Source of the DNA: Methylovorus sp035565335
GTDB lineage: Bacteria > Pseudomonadota > Gammaproteobacteria > Burkholderiales > Methylophilaceae
Reading direction: 5' to 3'
Length of the DNA stretch: 64,000 bases
Assembly: GCA_035565335.1 (NCBI GenBank)
Contig: DATMSO010000047.1
Location: 1 to 64,000 of the forward strand
Position numbers and translations under genes: made by a program. Below the pieces are notes generated by a model that worked only from the letters and a program-made list of their open reading frames with translations, was not told where the DNA came from and ran no database searches. Positions 41,081 to 49,912 of the stretch are shown piece by piece (positions within the stretch are counted from its first letter, which is position 1; every line of letters begins with the position of its first letter).

Positions 41081-42847
41081 TCAGCGAACAATCGTGTGGC
41101 CTTCCTCCTGCTCTGCCACCTGGCTGGTTGGCAGGGCCGGTTGCTGGATCTCGCGCATGCCAGCACGGAAAGTCGGGTCACCTACCCAGGTCGGGCGATG
41201 CACAAAAGCCGTATTGATCAGGCTTTTGCTGGGATCAAAACCGGTGTAGTGCAGGCCGGCCAGGTCAGACCAGGTTTGCTCGAAGTAGGCCGTGCTATAT
41301 TCACGATTGAGGGCGAAGCTGAGATCCTGCGGGCTGTCCTGCTTCCATTGATCCGAGGTCCAGACAAACATGGGGATGGCAAACATGGGCAGGGTCGGAT
41401 TGCCTTCATTACGCCCCACGAATTCGTGCGGTGGCGTGTCATAGACATCTTCGCCATGGTCGGACATGAAGGTCAGCATGCTGCGCTCGCCTTTGGCCTG
41501 CAGGGTTTTCAGCAGGGTCGAAAGCACGTAATCGTTATAGCGTACGGCGTTGTCGTAGGTATTCACCACCTGCGCCTTGGGCGCATCCAGCCAATCGGGC
41601 AGGCCGGCGCGGTCCTTGAAGTAATCGAATTCCGGCGGGTAGCGGTATTCGTATTTCATGTGGGTGCCCAGCAAGTGCACGACGATGAATTTGCGCGGTG
41701 CCGGATCCGCCAGCGCGGATTCAAACGGCTTGAACACATTGCTGTCGTACTCACGCGAGTTCTGATAGCGCGTGTTATTGGTGTAGCGCTGCACATCGGC
41801 CAGCTGCGAGAAGTACGCCAGCATGGTATTACGCTTGGTCATGGTCTGCTGGTTGGTGATCCAGAAGGTCTTGTACCCCGCCTGCTTCATGAGATTCATG
41901 ATCGAAGGCTTGGTCATGACGGCGCCGGGGTCGTCGCGATCAGCAAAGGTCAGCGCCTGCTCCATCACCTCGATGGTCGAGGCGCGCGGCGATACCACGC
42001 GGGTAAAGATGCTGAGCTGGTCTTTCATTTTATCGAGATTGGGCGTGGTATCGCGCGGATAGCCATACAAGCCCCAGTGCAATCGGGTGGATGACTCGCC
42101 AAGCACCAGCACAAGCGTGCCCGGCTTGCCGGCATAAGCATCCTGCAGATTGGCCAGCGGCGGCAGGGTGCTGTTTTTTTCCAGCAGCGCCTGCATATTG
42201 CCCAACTGACGGCGATACTGAAAATACCCCATCACCAGTTGCCAGGGTTCTGCAGGCTCCATGCGGCGCTGGATATGGTCAATGACACGGTCCCAATCCT
42301 GGTGGTTAATGAAGCGATCCTGCACAAAAGGCAACACATGCACCGGCACCAGAATCAGGAGACAGGCCACCAGCTTGCCGCGCCATGAAAACGTCAGCGG
42401 CTGCACCCGCCGCCACAACAGCCAGGCCACCAGGGTGTGGGCGATATACACCAGTGGCATCCACCACTTGAAATATTGCGCCACATATTCGGAAGATTCG
42501 GCGGGGTTGGATTCAAACAGAATGTAGAGCACGCTCTGCGAGAACTCCTGGTGATACACGCAGAAATAGGCGAGGCTCAACAAAGAGGTGGCCCACAGCA
42601 CAACACCAATGACGGCAGCGATTACCCGGGTATACCGAGGGAACAGCAGCACCGGCACCAGCCAGAGAAAACTCATGTACACCGCCTGACGGAAGCCAAT
42701 GAAAATGGTCGCGTCCGTCAGTTGCAGGAGCACATGCGTTACTCCCGAAAAATAGAAAAAGAACAGGTACAGATTCAAAAAGCGCAGAAAAGACGAAGGG
42801 CCGGTCTTTTCGGTCTGAATAGTGTCAAGGCTAACGGTTGTGTTCAT
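41081..42847 (-). CDS. Lipid A/LPS-type phosphoethanolamine transferase
   Basis: 588 aa. Five hydrophobic segments in the first 190 residues are followed by a periplasmic sulfatase-fold domain. Catalytic and metal signatures of the EptA/CptA group are present: LVLGESSTRLHWGLYGYPRDTTP (nucleophile in ESST), THMKYEYRYPPEF and FMSDHGEDVYD. It would transfer phosphoethanolamine from phosphatidylethanolamine to LPS, modifying surface charge. The architecture is closer to CptA/YijP-like than EptA, but that assignment is uncertain. Probably transcribed with the DUF2141 gene. Confidence 0.86.
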   Translation of the reverse strand: MNTTVSLDTIQTEKTGPSSFLRFLNLYLFFFYFSGVTHVLLQLTDATIFIGFRQAVYMSFLWLVPVLLFPRYTRVIAAVIGVVLWATSLLSLAYFCVYHQEFSQSVLYILFESNPAESSEYVAQYFKWWMPLVYIAHTLVAWLLWRRVQPLTFSWRGKLVACLLILVPVHVLPFVQDRFINHQDWDRVIDHIQRRMEPAEPWQLVMGYFQYRRQLGNMQALLEKNSTLPPLANLQDAYAGKPGTLVLVLGESSTRLHWGLYGYPRDTTPNLDKMKDQLSIFTRVVSPRASTIEVMEQALTFADRDDPGAVMTKPSIMNLMKQAGYKTFWITNQQTMTKRNTMLAYFSQLADVQRYTNNTRYQNSREYDSNVFKPFESALADPAPRKFIVVHLLGTHMKYEYRYPPEFDYFKDRAGLPDWLDAPKAQVVNTYDNAVRYNDYVLSTLLKTLQAKGERSMLTFMSDHGEDVYDTPPHEFVGRNEGNPTLPMFAIPMFVWTSDQWKQDSPQDLSFALNREYSTAYFEQTWSDLAGLHYTGFDPSKSLINTAFVHRPTWVGDPTFRAGMREIQQPALPTSQVAEQEEGHTIVR

Positions 42848-43319
42848 GCATCACTCTTGGGTCGGATATTTTTATTGTTTTCATGCGCTATCCGATTGAT
42901 AGCCTGAGATATACATCAAGGACTGTGCCTGATAACCATGAGTAAGCATGACAATTAAATATTCTTACAAATCATACAATTAACAAAATAAAATCCTGGC
43001 GCAGCAAAAAAAACCTCGCTTGCGTTCTGAAAATCCCGCAAAAAGCAGGAAAACGGTCTAAAAAATCCTGCATTTATTGCAGGATATCTGTGGCAAACCC
43101 CGGGACGTAGGCTGCAATGGACCTCCCCTTGCTCGCAAGCGTGCTTATGCAAGGCACTGGCTTGCACTCAAGCCTGGTAATTCAAGCTATTATCTATTTC
43201 ACCTGCCTGGGCGGCAGGCAAGCAGCAGCACGATCTTCCGGCATCAATAACCTCGAATAACATTTGTTGCGAAGGCGGGTTTTACCGGGCTTCGCAACTA
43301 TCCGGTGGGGGCTTTGCAG
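42848..43319. other. Intergenic region with an inverted repeat
   Basis: 472 bases between divergent genes, AT-rich at 42920-43010. ATCCTGCA (43065-43072) and TGCAGGAT (43078-43085) form an 8-bp stem around ATTTATT-like bases. No coding region, RNA or clear promoter was found. Confidence 0.45.
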
Positions 43320-44648
43320 ATGGAGGTACAGCCACATATCAGGCATTCCTTGCGCATGCGGCGCGCGCTGCTGTTGAGCGCTGCGGTGCTGGGGGGCATT
43401 TCGGTGTTCTGGGGCATATACTTTGCCCTGCAACACAACTGGCTGATATGGGGACTTAATCTCTTTTCCATCCTGATTGCCTGCACCACCGCATGGCTCA
43501 CCTGGCGTGCCCGCATCAAGACGGCAGCCACTCTGCTGTTCTGTGCGGTGTATGCCGTTCTCTGCCTGTTCTGCGTGTTTCTGGATGTGCCGTCAGCCGC
43601 CGCGCCGCGCTCCAACCATCATTACTTTCTGGTCATTGCGCTGTTTGCATCGCTGATGTTCAAGGATGCCAGCCCCTGGTTGCGCCATGGCATGATGGTG
43701 GCCTGCCTGGCGGCGTTTGTCTTTTTCGCCAGCTCGTACTGGGGCATCGCCTCGCCTTATACCCTGGCGGACGATGTGCGGATTCCCGGCACCTGGCTGC
43801 ACAATGTGATTGTGATGGCGGTGCTGTATGCCATGGTCTGGGTCATGCAGGCCAACCTGGCAGAACGCAATGCCCTCGAATCCGACTTGCGCAAGGCATT
43901 GCTGGCCAACCAACTGATGCTTTACTACCAGCCGCAGGCAGGCGACGATGGGCGCATAGTCGGCGCCGAGGCGCTATTGCGCTGGCAGCATCCGGTCAAG
44001 GGCATGGTCTCCCCTGCCGACTTTATTCCGCTGGCCGAAGCCACCGGGCTGATCCTGCCCATCGGCCATTGGGTGCTGGGCATGGCCTGCGCACAACTCA
44101 TGGCATGGTCCAGAAACCCGGCGACGGCGCATCTGTCGATCGCAGTGAATGTCAGCGCCCTGCAATTCAAACAGCCGGATTATGTCAGCCAGGTGGTGTC
44201 GGTGATAGAACGCTCGGGCATCAACCCGGCCCTGCTCAAGCTGGAGCTGACCGAGAGCATGCTGGTGAACGATGTGCACGACATCATCCGCAAAATGCAT
44301 GCATTGAAAGCAAAAGGCGTGGGATTGTCACTGGACGATTTCGGCACCGGCTACTCCTCGCTCAGCTACCTGAAGAAACTACCGCTGGATCAGCTCAAGA
44401 TTGATCAATCGTTTGTGCGCGACATGCTGACCGATGCCAACGATGTGGCCATCGTGCAAACGCTGGTGGCATTGGGGCAAGCCATGCATCTGCATGTGAT
44501 AGCCGAAGGCGTGGAAACGGAGCAGCACCGCCAGTTTCTCGCTGACATGGGCTGCCACTCCTATCAGGGCTACCTGCTAAGCAAACCGCTGCCGATTGCC
44601 GAGTTTGACGCCATGCTGTCAGCCCATGAAGCTAGCCTGACAAGCTAA
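43320..44648 (+). CDS. Membrane-anchored EAL phosphodiesterase
   Basis: 442 aa. Five or six transmembrane segments in residues about 15-175 (no recognised sensor domain) precede a complete EAL domain (about 190-435). Catalytic motifs are intact: EALLRWQHP, NVSALQF, ELTESML, DDFGTGYSSLSYLKKLPLDQLKID and EGVETEQH. It should hydrolyse c-di-GMP. No GGDEF domain is present. The ATG at 43320 has GGGGG upstream; a GTG 15 bases earlier is possible. Single-gene unit with a terminator after it. Confidence 0.88.
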   Translation: MEVQPHIRHSLRMRRALLLSAAVLGGISVFWGIYFALQHNWLIWGLNLFSILIACTTAWLTWRARIKTAATLLFCAVYAVLCLFCVFLDVPSAAAPRSNHHYFLVIALFASLMFKDASPWLRHGMMVACLAAFVFFASSYWGIASPYTLADDVRIPGTWLHNVIVMAVLYAMVWVMQANLAERNALESDLRKALLANQLMLYYQPQAGDDGRIVGAEALLRWQHPVKGMVSPADFIPLAEATGLILPIGHWVLGMACAQLMAWSRNPATAHLSIAVNVSALQFKQPDYVSQVVSVIERSGINPALLKLELTESMLVNDVHDIIRKMHALKAKGVGLSLDDFGTGYSSLSYLKKLPLDQLKIDQSFVRDMLTDANDVAIVQTLVALGQAMHLHVIAEGVETEQHRQFLADMGCHSYQGYLLSKPLPIAEFDAMLSAHEASLTS

Positions 44649-44680
44649 AAAAAATAGCTGGGGGCGGCGAATCCCCCAGC
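44647..44680 (-). terminator. Terminator between the EAL and msuE-like genes
   Basis: GCTGGGGG (44657-44664) pairs with CCCCCAGC (44673-44680). On the minus strand eight T residues (with one A) follow, ending the leftward msuE-like gene; the stem may also stop rightward transcription. Confidence 0.8.
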
Positions 44681-44759
44681 CATCTTCTCCCTACTTTAGC
44701 GAGACCCATTCTATAGAAAAGCCCGCGCGTGGGAATGTGGCATATTGCCGCAGGCCTGA

Positions 44760-45311
44760 TCAGGCAACTAAGGCTTGAGGCACGGGACGGGCGAGCAATA
44801 AAGCCGCCTGATCCAGCGCCACATCAATACGCTGCTCAATCGCTTCGCTGGTTAACTGGTAATTGGTGAATTCCGAATCTTTGGCATAAATCGCTGTTGG
44901 CACGGTATAGAGGCCGAAGAAACTGGCCAGCGTGCGCAACTGGTAATCCAGAATCGAGGCATGCTGGTCGCTGCCGCCAGTGGCCGCCAGAATCGCCACC
45001 TTGCCATTCAGCGCCTTGGGGTCGAGCAGGTCAAAGAAGTGCTTCATCAGACCGGTGTACGAGGCCTTGTATACCGGGCTTGCAATCACGATCAGCTCGG
45101 CGTTGCGCAGTTTGTCGTGCGCGGCCTGAATCGCCTCAGGAAAATTGTTAAAACTGACGGTGGTGCCCAGCACATCCAGCAGTTGCGCAATATCAACCAC
45201 ATCACCTGAAGCATGCAGCCGCTGGCTGGCCTTGGCCACAATGGTTTCGACCAGAGCTCTGGTTCTGGATGGGCTGGTAATGCTGCCTGACACCCCAATA
45301 ATATTTGCCAT
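44760..45311 (-). CDS. NAD(P)H-dependent FMN reductase, second MsuE paralogue
   Basis: 183 aa flavodoxin-fold reductase with SGSITSPSRTRALVE near residue 8, SPVYKASYTGLMKHFFDLLD and RIDVALDQAALLL at the C-terminus. It is closely similar in pattern to msuE at 10324 and would supply FMNH2 to monooxygenases. It is about 20 kb from the sulfur cluster and has no evident sigma-54 promoter or 17-bp motif upstream. The ATG at 45311 is used, with GGA upstream; a GTG 12 bases earlier is possible. Partner enzyme unknown. Confidence 0.85.
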   Translation of the reverse strand: MANIIGVSGSITSPSRTRALVETIVAKASQRLHASGDVVDIAQLLDVLGTTVSFNNFPEAIQAAHDKLRNAELIVIASPVYKASYTGLMKHFFDLLDPKALNGKVAILAATGGSDQHASILDYQLRTLASFFGLYTVPTAIYAKDSEFTNYQLTSEAIEQRIDVALDQAALLLARPVPQALVA

Positions 45312-45485
45312 GTTTGTTTCCACTCAATAAATTAATCAACCTCAAATGCGTGGCAAGGATCATGCCTGAGGAAAAACTGCGTGAGACCGGCATATTACCG
45401 AAAAAACACGCCGCGACTGTTCCTCTGTCAGCAGTTTTTCTGCATCCGCGCTGTTGTCACGGCAACAGTTGACCCTGACAACGGC

Positions 45486-45989
45486 CTAGAGTTGCTTCGC
45501 CATACGCCAGTGCAAAAGGCCGATTTCCATAAAAGGCTCGCCTTGCACCTCGTAGCCCAAGCGTTGATAAAACGGCACGGCGTTTTCGCGCGCATGCAGT
45601 CGTATCGCCGTCATACCATGCTGCTGTGCCCTAGACTCGGCATCGCTCACCAGACGGCGGCCTATGCCCTGGCCTTGCAGCGTAGCGTCTACCGCAACCT
45701 GGCGCATCTGGAGTTCGCCGGATGCGAGCGGTTTGAGCAGTAGGTAGCCAACCAGGCGATCGACAAGATAGGCGCCGAGATGCCAAGCGTCGGCTTCTGC
45801 CGCCAACTGCTCGGGGGTGAAGTGCAAACCGAGTGGCGCGCGCAGAATGGCATGGCGCAGGGCGACGGCAGTGTGATATTCCGGCGAATTATGCGCGATG
45901 GGACGAATGTCCAGCGCCTGCGGTAAGTTGGTCACCGCGGTGGGGGACGCCGCATGCGGATCATGCATGATGAGGTGTTCCGCGCTCAT
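45486..45989 (-). CDS. GNAT-family acetyltransferase
   Basis: 167 aa. The GNAT acetyl-CoA pattern VAVDATLQGQGIGRRLVSDAESRA is clear, followed by FYQRLGYEVQGEPFMEIGL. The N-terminus (about 1-25) is a variable tail. The ATG at 45989 overlaps the pqiC stop by one base (TAATG), so it is probably the last gene of the pqi operon. Family members acetylate small molecules or protein amines; the substrate is unknown and the link with Pqi may be only positional. Confidence 0.82.
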   Translation of the reverse strand: MSAEHLIMHDPHAASPTAVTNLPQALDIRPIAHNSPEYHTAVALRHAILRAPLGLHFTPEQLAAEADAWHLGAYLVDRLVGYLLLKPLASGELQMRQVAVDATLQGQGIGRRLVSDAESRAQQHGMTAIRLHARENAVPFYQRLGYEVQGEPFMEIGLLHWRMAKQL

Positions 45990-46594
45990 TACTGGCACGC
46001 TGCGGTCTGGCTGGTTGCCCAGGTGCTTGCCTGCGCGGCGATACGTTCCGCCAGCGCGGCGATGCTGCGCTGCTGGGCTTGCACCAGTTCGGCATAGCCG
46101 CCGGCTGCCTGCTCCTGGAACTGCCCATGGCAGAGGAAGCGTGGATTGCCCGGCTGATGCGCCAGGCCCAGGCTCCAGTCGGCGTCCAGTTGTGCCATCT
46201 GGCCCGGCCAGGCATCCAGACGGCGCACCTGCACCTTGATGCGCAGCACGGGCTTATCTTTGGGTACCGTCAGCCCGGCGACATCCTGGGTTTGCAGGCG
46301 CCGGGTTAACTGAGCAGAGAGCGCATTGCGGAATTCATCCGCCAGTGGGCCCGCCCAGCGCTCGCCATCTACCACGGCGACCTGGCTGGGACCTTGCCTG
46401 ACCACTAGTTGGGACTGATCCAGCTGCGGAGGAATGCCGACCGGTAGCACTTCAATCAGGAAAGGCGCATTCGCTGGCGCGACCGACGCTGGCGCCACTG
46501 GGGCCAGCAACGTATGGTAGTGGACCGGGGGTGAGGATGCGCAGGCCCCTAGAACAAGGGCGGCCAGGCAGCTCAGGGTTCGGCGGTTGATCAT
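45989..46594 (-). CDS. pqiC: PqiC-like lipoprotein of the Pqi system
   Basis: 201 aa. Lipobox LGAC (Cys18) after MINRRTLSCLAALV, then the ABC_trans_aux / PqiC fold (FLIEVLPVGIPPQLDQSQLVV, RWAGPLADEFRNALSAQL). PqiC anchors PqiB to the outer membrane. It is coupled to pqiB by ATGA overlap (46591-46594). Full length for the family. Confidence 0.88.
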   Translation of the reverse strand: MINRRTLSCLAALVLGACASSPPVHYHTLLAPVAPASVAPANAPFLIEVLPVGIPPQLDQSQLVVRQGPSQVAVVDGERWAGPLADEFRNALSAQLTRRLQTQDVAGLTVPKDKPVLRIKVQVRRLDAWPGQMAQLDADWSLGLAHQPGNPRFLCHGQFQEQAAGGYAELVQAQQRSIAALAERIAAQASTWATSQTAACQ

Positions 46595-48291
46595 GGCTTG
46601 GTTTCCTCTGGTGGCGTGGGCGCGGCGGATTTGGCGGGCGGGTTGGGGTCGGCCGGGCGTCCGCGCAGTAGCGATTCGGGGTGGCGGCCCAGCAGATCGG
46701 TCAGCTCACGCAAGGAGCGCGAGGTACGCTGAACTTCCTGCAGGGTTTGTCCCAGATTCTGCGACAGCGGCGCATCGTCAGCCAGCACATTGTCCACCCC
46801 GCTCAGGGTTTGTCTGGCTTGCTGCATGGTCTGTCCGGCATCCTCCATGGTTTTGCGGGTCTGCTGCAGCGTCTGGGTGGTTTCTGGCAACAGGCGCGTG
46901 TTGACCTGAGTCAGGGTCTTGTCCAGATTCACCAGCGAGGCATCCAGATGTTGGGCAATCGAATCCAGGGGCATTTTTTCGATTTTGGTCACGATATGGG
47001 CGATCTGTTCCTGCATGCGATCAAAGCTGCCGCCCACGGTCGGCATGGTGATGGGCCGCGCATTGACGTCGATATCTACCTTAGGCGCATTCGGCACAAA
47101 ATCCATGGCGATATAGAGTTGCCCGGTCAGGATATTGCCGAGTCGCGCTTGCGCACGTAGCCCCTGCTTGACCATGGTATGCATGAACATCGCGGCCTGG
47201 CGGTCATTGTCACCCTCCAGTTTGGGCAGTTTATCCAGCACCCGCCCCATACGCTCGGGGTAAACCAACACGCCCACCACGGTGGGAAAGCGATGCTTGA
47301 CCGGATCATAATCGAGGTTGATGGACACCACCCGCCCCAGATCGACACCGGAAAACTGTACTGGCGCGCCCACGGTCAGCCCGCGTAGCGATTGGTCGAA
47401 CTTGAGCTGTATATATTGCGCCTGGCCGTCAGGCGGCGCCATGGCCGTTGCCTGGTCTGCGGTCAGGGTAAATTCGCTATCCTGCTTAGCCGGCTTGGCC
47501 TGGCTGCCCATGGGCTCGGCAAAGGCAACGCCACCGGCGACGATGGTCGCTACCGACTGTGTTTTCAGCTTGAGGCCGTCCGCGCTCAGCGAGACATCCA
47601 CGCCACTGGCGTTCCAGAAGCGGGTATCGGTGGTGACATAGCGGTCATAAGGCGCATCGATGAAAATCTGCAACTTGATCTCGCGCCCGCTCTCGCCCAG
47701 CTGATAGGACGCCACGCGCCCGACCTGAATACGGCGGTAATAGACGGGTGACCCAATATCCAGCGAACCCAGGTCCTCGCTCTTGAGGACGAAGGATTTG
47801 CCTGGCATGTCCCCCACCACGGGCGGCGGCATCTCCAGGCCGGTGAATTCGCTGGCGGTTTCCTCTGCGTGGCCCTTGTCGACGCCGATATACGCCCCGG
47901 AAAGCAGGGTGTCGACACCAGAAACTCCGCCGGCCCCGATGCGCGGGCGCACCACCCAGAAGCGGCTATCCTTACTGGTCAGGCTTTTGGCACTTTGCAT
48001 CAGGGCCACCTTGACCTTCACATGCGTACCATCTTCACTGAGGGTAATATCAGTGACAGCGCCGACAGTGACATCTTTGTATTTGATCGGGGTCTTGCCC
48101 GCCTCCAGTCCGGTAGCGGTACGAAACAGAATGGTGATCTCTGGCCCTTCGGACAGCCAGGCGTGCACAAGCATGGAAACGCCGATGAGCGCAGCGACGA
48201 TAGGCACGATCCAGATCAGCGAAATGCCCCAGCGTCGGCGGCGGATCGCCGGTTGTCCGGGTTGCAGCGATGTGTCGGTTGTGTTGTTCAT
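46591..48291 (-). CDS. pqiB: PqiB intermembrane lipid-transport MCE protein
   Basis: 566 aa. One N-terminal membrane helix (about 23-45) is followed by three MCE (MlaD) domains (about 50-130, 165-270 and 295-395) and a C-terminal helical needle (about 440-530, QTLQQTRKTMEDAGQTMQQARQTL). E. coli PqiB has this arrangement and forms a tunnel for lipids across the periplasm. It ends with a short Pro-rich tail. Coupled to the second pqiA by overlap (48288-48291) and to pqiC. Paraquat and membrane-stress responses are known for the family. Confidence 0.92.
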   Translation of the reverse strand: MNNTTDTSLQPGQPAIRRRRWGISLIWIVPIVAALIGVSMLVHAWLSEGPEITILFRTATGLEAGKTPIKYKDVTVGAVTDITLSEDGTHVKVKVALMQSAKSLTSKDSRFWVVRPRIGAGGVSGVDTLLSGAYIGVDKGHAEETASEFTGLEMPPPVVGDMPGKSFVLKSEDLGSLDIGSPVYYRRIQVGRVASYQLGESGREIKLQIFIDAPYDRYVTTDTRFWNASGVDVSLSADGLKLKTQSVATIVAGGVAFAEPMGSQAKPAKQDSEFTLTADQATAMAPPDGQAQYIQLKFDQSLRGLTVGAPVQFSGVDLGRVVSINLDYDPVKHRFPTVVGVLVYPERMGRVLDKLPKLEGDNDRQAAMFMHTMVKQGLRAQARLGNILTGQLYIAMDFVPNAPKVDIDVNARPITMPTVGGSFDRMQEQIAHIVTKIEKMPLDSIAQHLDASLVNLDKTLTQVNTRLLPETTQTLQQTRKTMEDAGQTMQQARQTLSGVDNVLADDAPLSQNLGQTLQEVQRTSRSLRELTDLLGRHPESLLRGRPADPNPPAKSAAPTPPEETKP

Positions 48292-48977
48292 TCGTTATCA
48301 CCATCCCATATCAAACGCGGGTCAAAACTCATGGCAGAAAGCATGGTCATGATGACCACCATGCCAAAAAAAAGAATACCAATGCGTGGCTCAATGTCGC
48401 TCAGCCCCTGAAACTTGACCAGGGCGGCGACGATGGCAACCACCAGCACATCCAGCATGGACCAGTAGCCCACCAGCTCTACCAGACGATATAGCCTGGC
48501 GCGCTCTTTCATAGCCCAGCGGCTGCGGCGTTGCGAGGTCGCAAACAAGACCCCCAGCACCAGAAACTTGGTGCAAGGCACCAGCACGCTGGCAATGAAA
48601 ATCACCAGGGCAATGCCGTAAGAACCCGACTTCCAGAACTCGATCACGCCTTGCATGATGGTGTTTTCGCTGCCCCGCCCCATCAGGCTGGTGTACATCA
48701 CCGGCAGCACATTCGCCGGTATATAAAAAATCAGACCCGCCAGCAGCAGCGCCCAGGCCCGCGCAATACTGTTGGGACGCCGCCGGTGCAAGGGCTCGCC
48801 ACAACGCGGGCAATCGACTTGCTGGCGCGCGACCGGCATATCGCTTTCTTTCATTCCATCTGCTGCATGCGATAGAGAACCGGCGGTTGCCTCACGCGGC
48901 AAAATATCCTCACATACCAACCCACAGGCATGGCAACTGACCACGCCTAGACGATGCGCCGACACAATCCGTGTCAT
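48288..48977 (-). CDS. pqiA: PqiA/LetA-type membrane protein, second half
   Basis: 229 aa. CxxC zinc-ribbon-like pairs are CHACGLVC near the N-terminus and CPRCGEPL before the membrane domain. Four helices follow, including VLPVMYTSLMG and VELVGYWSMLDVLVVAIVAALVKF. In E. coli, PqiA carries two such domains in one polypeptide; here they are separate, adjacent genes. The ATG at 48977 overlaps the previous stop (48974-48977). PqiA is the inner-membrane partner of PqiB. Confidence 0.88.
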   Translation of the reverse strand: MTRIVSAHRLGVVSCHACGLVCEDILPREATAGSLSHAADGMKESDMPVARQQVDCPRCGEPLHRRRPNSIARAWALLLAGLIFYIPANVLPVMYTSLMGRGSENTIMQGVIEFWKSGSYGIALVIFIASVLVPCTKFLVLGVLFATSQRRSRWAMKERARLYRLVELVGYWSMLDVLVVAIVAALVKFQGLSDIEPRIGILFFGMVVIMTMLSAMSFDPRLIWDGDNE

Positions 48978-49603
48978 GCGTGGGCCTCTTCGGCGGCGCG
49001 AGCGGGGTCGGTCATTTCCCATAGCCAGTGCACATCACGGTTGGCTATCAACGTTAGCAAGATCATCAGCGCGGCCGTGGCCCAGATGCCGGCGCCAGGC
49101 GCCACCTGCAAGAAACCGGACAGCTTGATCACCGCCACCAGTATGCCCAGCAGACAGACTTCCACCATGCTCCAGGGCCGTAATGCCGCCAGCATGCGCA
49201 TAGCGCGTTCAAAGCCCGGCGCCCGCTTGCCAAACCGCGCATACATCAGCACCCATGCCAACAGGCTGATCTGCAGAAAAGGCACGATGATGATGGACAT
49301 GGCCGTGGGCACCGCGATCGGCGCTGCCCGGCCATGCGCCAGCGCTGCCGCCGATGCCCAGAGCGTGGCCTCGTTATGCAGCCCCTTGAAACTGATGTAA
49401 ATCACCGGGCAAACATTCGCCATGACAAACACGATGGCCGCGGCGATGGTGAGGGCCAACCAGCGATCCACATCCAGCCGGCTGGCGCGATACAGAACCG
49501 CGTCGCAACGCGGGCATCGCGCAACCTGCCCCGGGGCTATTGCGGCACGTGTGTATACGCTATCGCAATGCTCACAGGCCACCAGATGGCGGTAGGTTTT
49601 CAT
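48974..49603 (-). CDS. pqiA: PqiA/LetA-type membrane protein, first half
   Basis: 209 aa. CEHCDSVY and CPRCDAVLY form the N-terminal zinc ribbon, then four helices including VFVMANVCPVIYISFKG and LRPWSMVEVCLLGILVAVIKL, the diagnostic PqiA blocks. First gene of the leftward operon pqiA-pqiA-pqiB-pqiC-GNAT. The ATG at 49603 is preferred to a TTG at 49657. A perfect 26-bp palindrome lies about 270 bases upstream. It probably forms one transport complex with the neighbouring half-protein. Confidence 0.88.
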   Translation of the reverse strand: MKTYRHLVACEHCDSVYTRAAIAPGQVARCPRCDAVLYRASRLDVDRWLALTIAAAIVFVMANVCPVIYISFKGLHNEATLWASAAALAHGRAAPIAVPTAMSIIIVPFLQISLLAWVLMYARFGKRAPGFERAMRMLAALRPWSMVEVCLLGILVAVIKLSGFLQVAPGAGIWATAALMILLTLIANRDVHWLWEMTDPARAAEEAHA

Positions 49604-49871
49604 CGAGGCGTGGTCCGGGTGAAGCGCATCATCGTGATCGCAGTTGTCCTGTTTCAAAGGCCCGTCGTGTTCGCAGGGCCAGTTCTATTCGCACGTTCTA
49701 TTACCATACCCGGCGCTAGTTAAAGCCCCGGCTCCAGTTAAAAATACCGCCCCGTTAGAATGCTCCGTGCTGCTGTTGCCAGCGCCGGGCAGTGTGAGTA
49801 TGTCCGTTTTTTGTACGCTTCGTTCTGAATTCAGTCAGGCTGGAATTGCAATGCTGGCTGAACATTGTTTG

Positions 49872-49897
49872 GAGTGATCATTCTAGAATGATCACTC
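49872..49897. promoter_or_regulatory. Perfect 26-bp palindrome upstream of the pqi operon
   Basis: GAGTGATCATTCT (49872-49884) is immediately followed by its exact reverse complement, with no spacer. It has no T tract, so a regulatory dyad is more likely than a terminator. It also lies 16 bases past the stop of the leftward hydrolase gene, so it could instead mark that transcript's end. Confidence 0.5.
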
Positions 49898-49912
49898 AAG
49901 CTCAGCAACTGC

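Noticed and set aside
40955..42094. 379-aa rightward frame antisense to the phosphoethanolamine transferase
   Set aside because: No start signal or family similarity; the transferase has intact catalytic motifs on the other strand.
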